Shown: positions 32,412 to 33,185 of the stretch, piece by piece | Position numbering within the stretch: position 1 is the first letter of the stretch | How the letters are laid out: each line of letters begins with the position of its first letter | NCBI GenBank assembly: GCA_964500965.1 | Contig: CAZCQZ010000022.1 | Coordinates: 1 to 33,185 of the forward strand | DNA length: 33,185 bases | Reading direction: 5' to 3' | Origin: JAISGQ01 sp964500965 | GTDB lineage: Bacteria > Bacillota > Clostridia > Oscillospirales > Acutalibacteraceae | The notes under the pieces: model-generated | Seen by the model: the letters and a program-made list of their open reading frames with translations, nothing else | Database searches by the model: none | Told to the model about the DNA's origin: nothing | Position numbers and translations under genes: made by a program

Positions 32412-32436
32412 AATCATTTTCGTGTAAAATGATTAT
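32410..32436 (-). promoter_or_regulatory. Hairpin at the leader-peptide stop codon
   Basis: A perfect 11-bp stem (ATAATCATTTT 32410-32420 with AAAATGATTAT 32426-32436) encloses a five-base loop. It begins at the last base of the leader stop codon and directly abuts the terminator stem; a ribosome paused at the stop or end of the leader would block it. Confidence 0.75.
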
Positions 32437-32498
32437 TAGAATACTGCCGAGGTAATTCTGCTCTTACTGTTTTCATTTTTCAAAATATTGTATGTCAT
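32436..32498 (-). CDS. Leader peptide of the GNAT gene (20 aa)
   Basis: A 20-codon ORF (MTYNILKNENSKSRITSAVF, stop TAA) has a full AAGGAGGT ribosome site 9 bases upstream and lies 55 bases inside a near-consensus transcript. It is followed at once by a hairpin and a terminator and then by the GNAT gene. The peptide is rich in Asn, Lys and Ser but has no run of a single amino acid, so it does not look like a classical amino-acid attenuator. A nascent-chain or drug-dependent stall, as in leaders of resistance genes, fits better. No homologue could be looked up. Confidence 0.7.
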   Translation of the reverse strand: MTYNILKNENSKSRITSAVF

Positions 32499-32559
32499 CT
32501 GCAATTACCTCCTTTTTCTGAAATAGCGATTATAAAATATACGTTTTGTAACCTCATTT

Positions 32560-32588
32560 ATAATAGCATTGTTCCGTGATTTTGTCAA
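32560..32588 (-). promoter_or_regulatory. Promoter of the leader-GNAT transcript
   Basis: TTGACA (32583-32588), 17 bp and TATTAT (32560-32565) on the minus strand. Transcription should begin about 32553, giving a 5' UTR of about 55 bases before the leader ATG and about 270 before the GNAT ATG. Confidence 0.88.
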
Positions 32589-32619
32589 GAAAAAAATTAA
32601 ATTTAGCGAACATTCAAAG

Positions 32620-32656
32620 AGAACGCCTGCTCAGCTCATTGCTGCGCAGGCGTTCT
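32620..32656 (-). terminator. Terminator-like hairpin after the 72-aa gene
   Basis: AGAACGCCTGC (32620-32630) pairs perfectly with GCAGGCGTTCT (32646-32656). The T run on the minus strand is weak (CTTTG), but an AT-rich stretch follows. It separates the small gene from the leader-GNAT promoter. Confidence 0.65.
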
Positions 32657-32679
32657 ACCATGTAAATTAAAAACTTTTA

Positions 32680-32898
32680 TCAGAAATTCTCTGCTTCATC
32701 TGCAGTAACAACAAAAATTGTAGGCTCTGCATACTTGCTCTCAGTACCGCCGATGCCATAAACAAAGTAATCGCCTTTAGCGGTCTTGTAGAGAACCTCC
32801 TCGTAACCTGCGGGGTCACCGAAATAGCTTACTGCATTTCTCTTGATTTCAGTAGCGGTATCGGTATTGTATACTTTTTTTGCAATAGTCTTTTTCAT
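32680..32898 (-). CDS. Small hypothetical protein (72 aa)
   Basis: This is a compact soluble protein beginning MKKTIAKKVYNTDTATEI, followed by YFGDPAGYEEVLYKTAKGDYFVYGIGGTES and ending in an acidic helix (TADEAENF). The order of a short beta strand, NTDTA helix cap and YKTAKGDYFVYG beta hairpin suggests a tiny alpha/beta fold. Similar small proteins seem frequent in gut Firmicutes, but I cannot name the family. Strong expression signals are present: AGGAGG 9 bases before the ATG and a TATAAT promoter. It is a single-gene unit. It could be an accessory or phage-derived small protein; there is no evidence for a toxin or antitoxin partner. Confidence 0.8.
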   Translation of the reverse strand: MKKTIAKKVYNTDTATEIKRNAVSYFGDPAGYEEVLYKTAKGDYFVYGIGGTESKYAEPTIFVVTADEAENF

Positions 32899-32932
32899 TT
32901 CAAGCTTCCTCCTGTTTGAATTTTATGGTTTG

Positions 32933-32960
32933 ATTATACTCTTTTTTGTAAATTATACAA
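32933..32960 (-). promoter_or_regulatory. Promoter of the 72-aa protein gene
   Basis: TATAAT (32933-32938) is preceded at 16 bp by TTGTAT (32955-32960) on the minus strand. The start codon lies about 35 bases downstream of the -10. Confidence 0.65.
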
Positions 32961-33110
32961 TATGTTATCTTGATTTTCTGCTATTATGACAATTCGTAAT
33001 CGTTTCAGGGTAATTTTTAACAACAAAATGCACTATCATTTGTAGGATATTACAATAAATGCAATTTTTTAGCACTCACTAATATTTTGCTGACAAGTTT
33101 TCGATTTTGA

Positions 33111-33139
33111 TTGAAAAAACCAAAAGTCAATGTTATAAT
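33111..33139 (+). promoter_or_regulatory. Promoter of the terminal tRNA gene
   Basis: TTGAAA (33111-33116), 17 bp and TATAAT (33134-33139) lie 12 bases before the tRNA 5' end. The rest of 32961-33110 holds no recognisable feature. Confidence 0.8.
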
Positions 33140-33151
33140 ACTAGCAAATAA

Positions 33152-33185
33152 CCGCTCGTGGCGCAGCTGGATAACGCAGCAGATT
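33152..33185 (+). tRNA. 5' part of a tRNA gene, probably tRNA-Arg, cut by the window end
   Basis: The 34 bases read as acceptor 5' strand CCGCTCG, TG, D-stem GCGC with the loop AGCTGGATA and 3' strand ACGC, then A and GCAGA as the start of the anticodon stem, ending at TT just before the anticodon. The AGCTGGATA D-loop resembles that of bacterial Arg tRNAs. The anticodon is outside the window, so identity is a guess. Confidence 0.65.

Noticed and set aside
33070..33079. Half of a CIRCE element (TTAGCACTC) ahead of the terminal tRNA
   Set aside because: The complementary GAGTGCTAA arm is absent within the required spacing, so it is not an HrcA site.
1..33185. CRISPR array, insertion sequence or integrase
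   Set aside because: No regularly spaced repeats, transposase or recombinase ORF was seen on either strand; evidence for mobility near 12.5-17.6 kb is only indirect.

Overview
The window looks like chromosomal DNA from a spore-forming member of the Clostridia, most like the gut Ruminococcaceae/Oscillospiraceae. Support: moderate GC with canonical sigma-A promoters (TTGACA / 16-18 bp / TATAAT), strong AGGAGG ribosome sites, a SpoIVFA/SpoIVFB-like protease pair, a GntR(YtrA)-ABC operon, a TIGR03960/DUF2344 pair, and meso-diaminopimelate dehydrogenase. The genus is inference; there is no rRNA to anchor it.

Layout. 1-3.7 kb: a minus-strand operon of a YtrA-type GntR repressor, an ABC ATPase and a large ABC-2-like permease, with a candidate operator and a terminator. 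3.8-7.5 kb: a two-gene heterodimeric ABC exporter with one degenerate and one canonical ATP site. 7.66-7.73 kb: tRNA-Gln(CUG). 7.8-8.8 kb: ddh (lysine/diaminopimelate pathway), divergent from a plus-strand pair of YdbS/YdbT-like bacterial PH-domain membrane proteins, followed by a secreted D-Ala-D-Ala carboxypeptidase whose SxN motif reads SDC. 12.5-17.6 kb: an accessory-looking segment with an unrecognised 289-aa protein, a WYL-domain regulator, and a divergent two-part AAA+ ATPase of the CbxX/SpoVK type. It is flanked by long intergenic stretches holding ORF remnants and large inverted repeats.

17.7-23.5 kb: argF (ornithine carbamoyltransferase), with an ARG-box-like site on its promoter, followed on the same strand by two fused ATPase-permease (MacB/FtsX-type) proteins. 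23.7-28.5 kb: a short minus-strand protein with a TTG start, then a plus-strand cluster of an unknown 267-aa protein, an M23 protein (SpoIVFA-like), an M50 intramembrane protease (SpoIVFB-like), a B12-binding radical SAM protein (TIGR03960) and its DUF2344 partner, closed by a strong terminator. 28.7-31.3 kb: an XRE-TPR regulator translationally coupled to an ABC half-transporter. 31.3-32.6 kb: a convergent two-domain GNAT acetyltransferase behind an elaborate leader. 32.7-33.0 kb: a 72-aa small protein. The window ends inside a tRNA gene, probably tRNA-Arg.

The most interesting item is the leader of the GNAT gene. It has a near-consensus promoter, a 20-codon leader peptide with a perfect Shine-Dalgarno sequence, a hairpin at its stop codon, a terminator built from the self-complementary octamer GCCGCGGC, and a third copy of that octamer able to form an alternative pairing. 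This has the architecture of ribosome-mediated attenuation, as found in front of antibiotic-resistance genes. The second candidate is the WYL/AAA+/unknown-protein segment, which has the make-up of a regulated accessory, possibly defence, module; no function is demonstrated for it.
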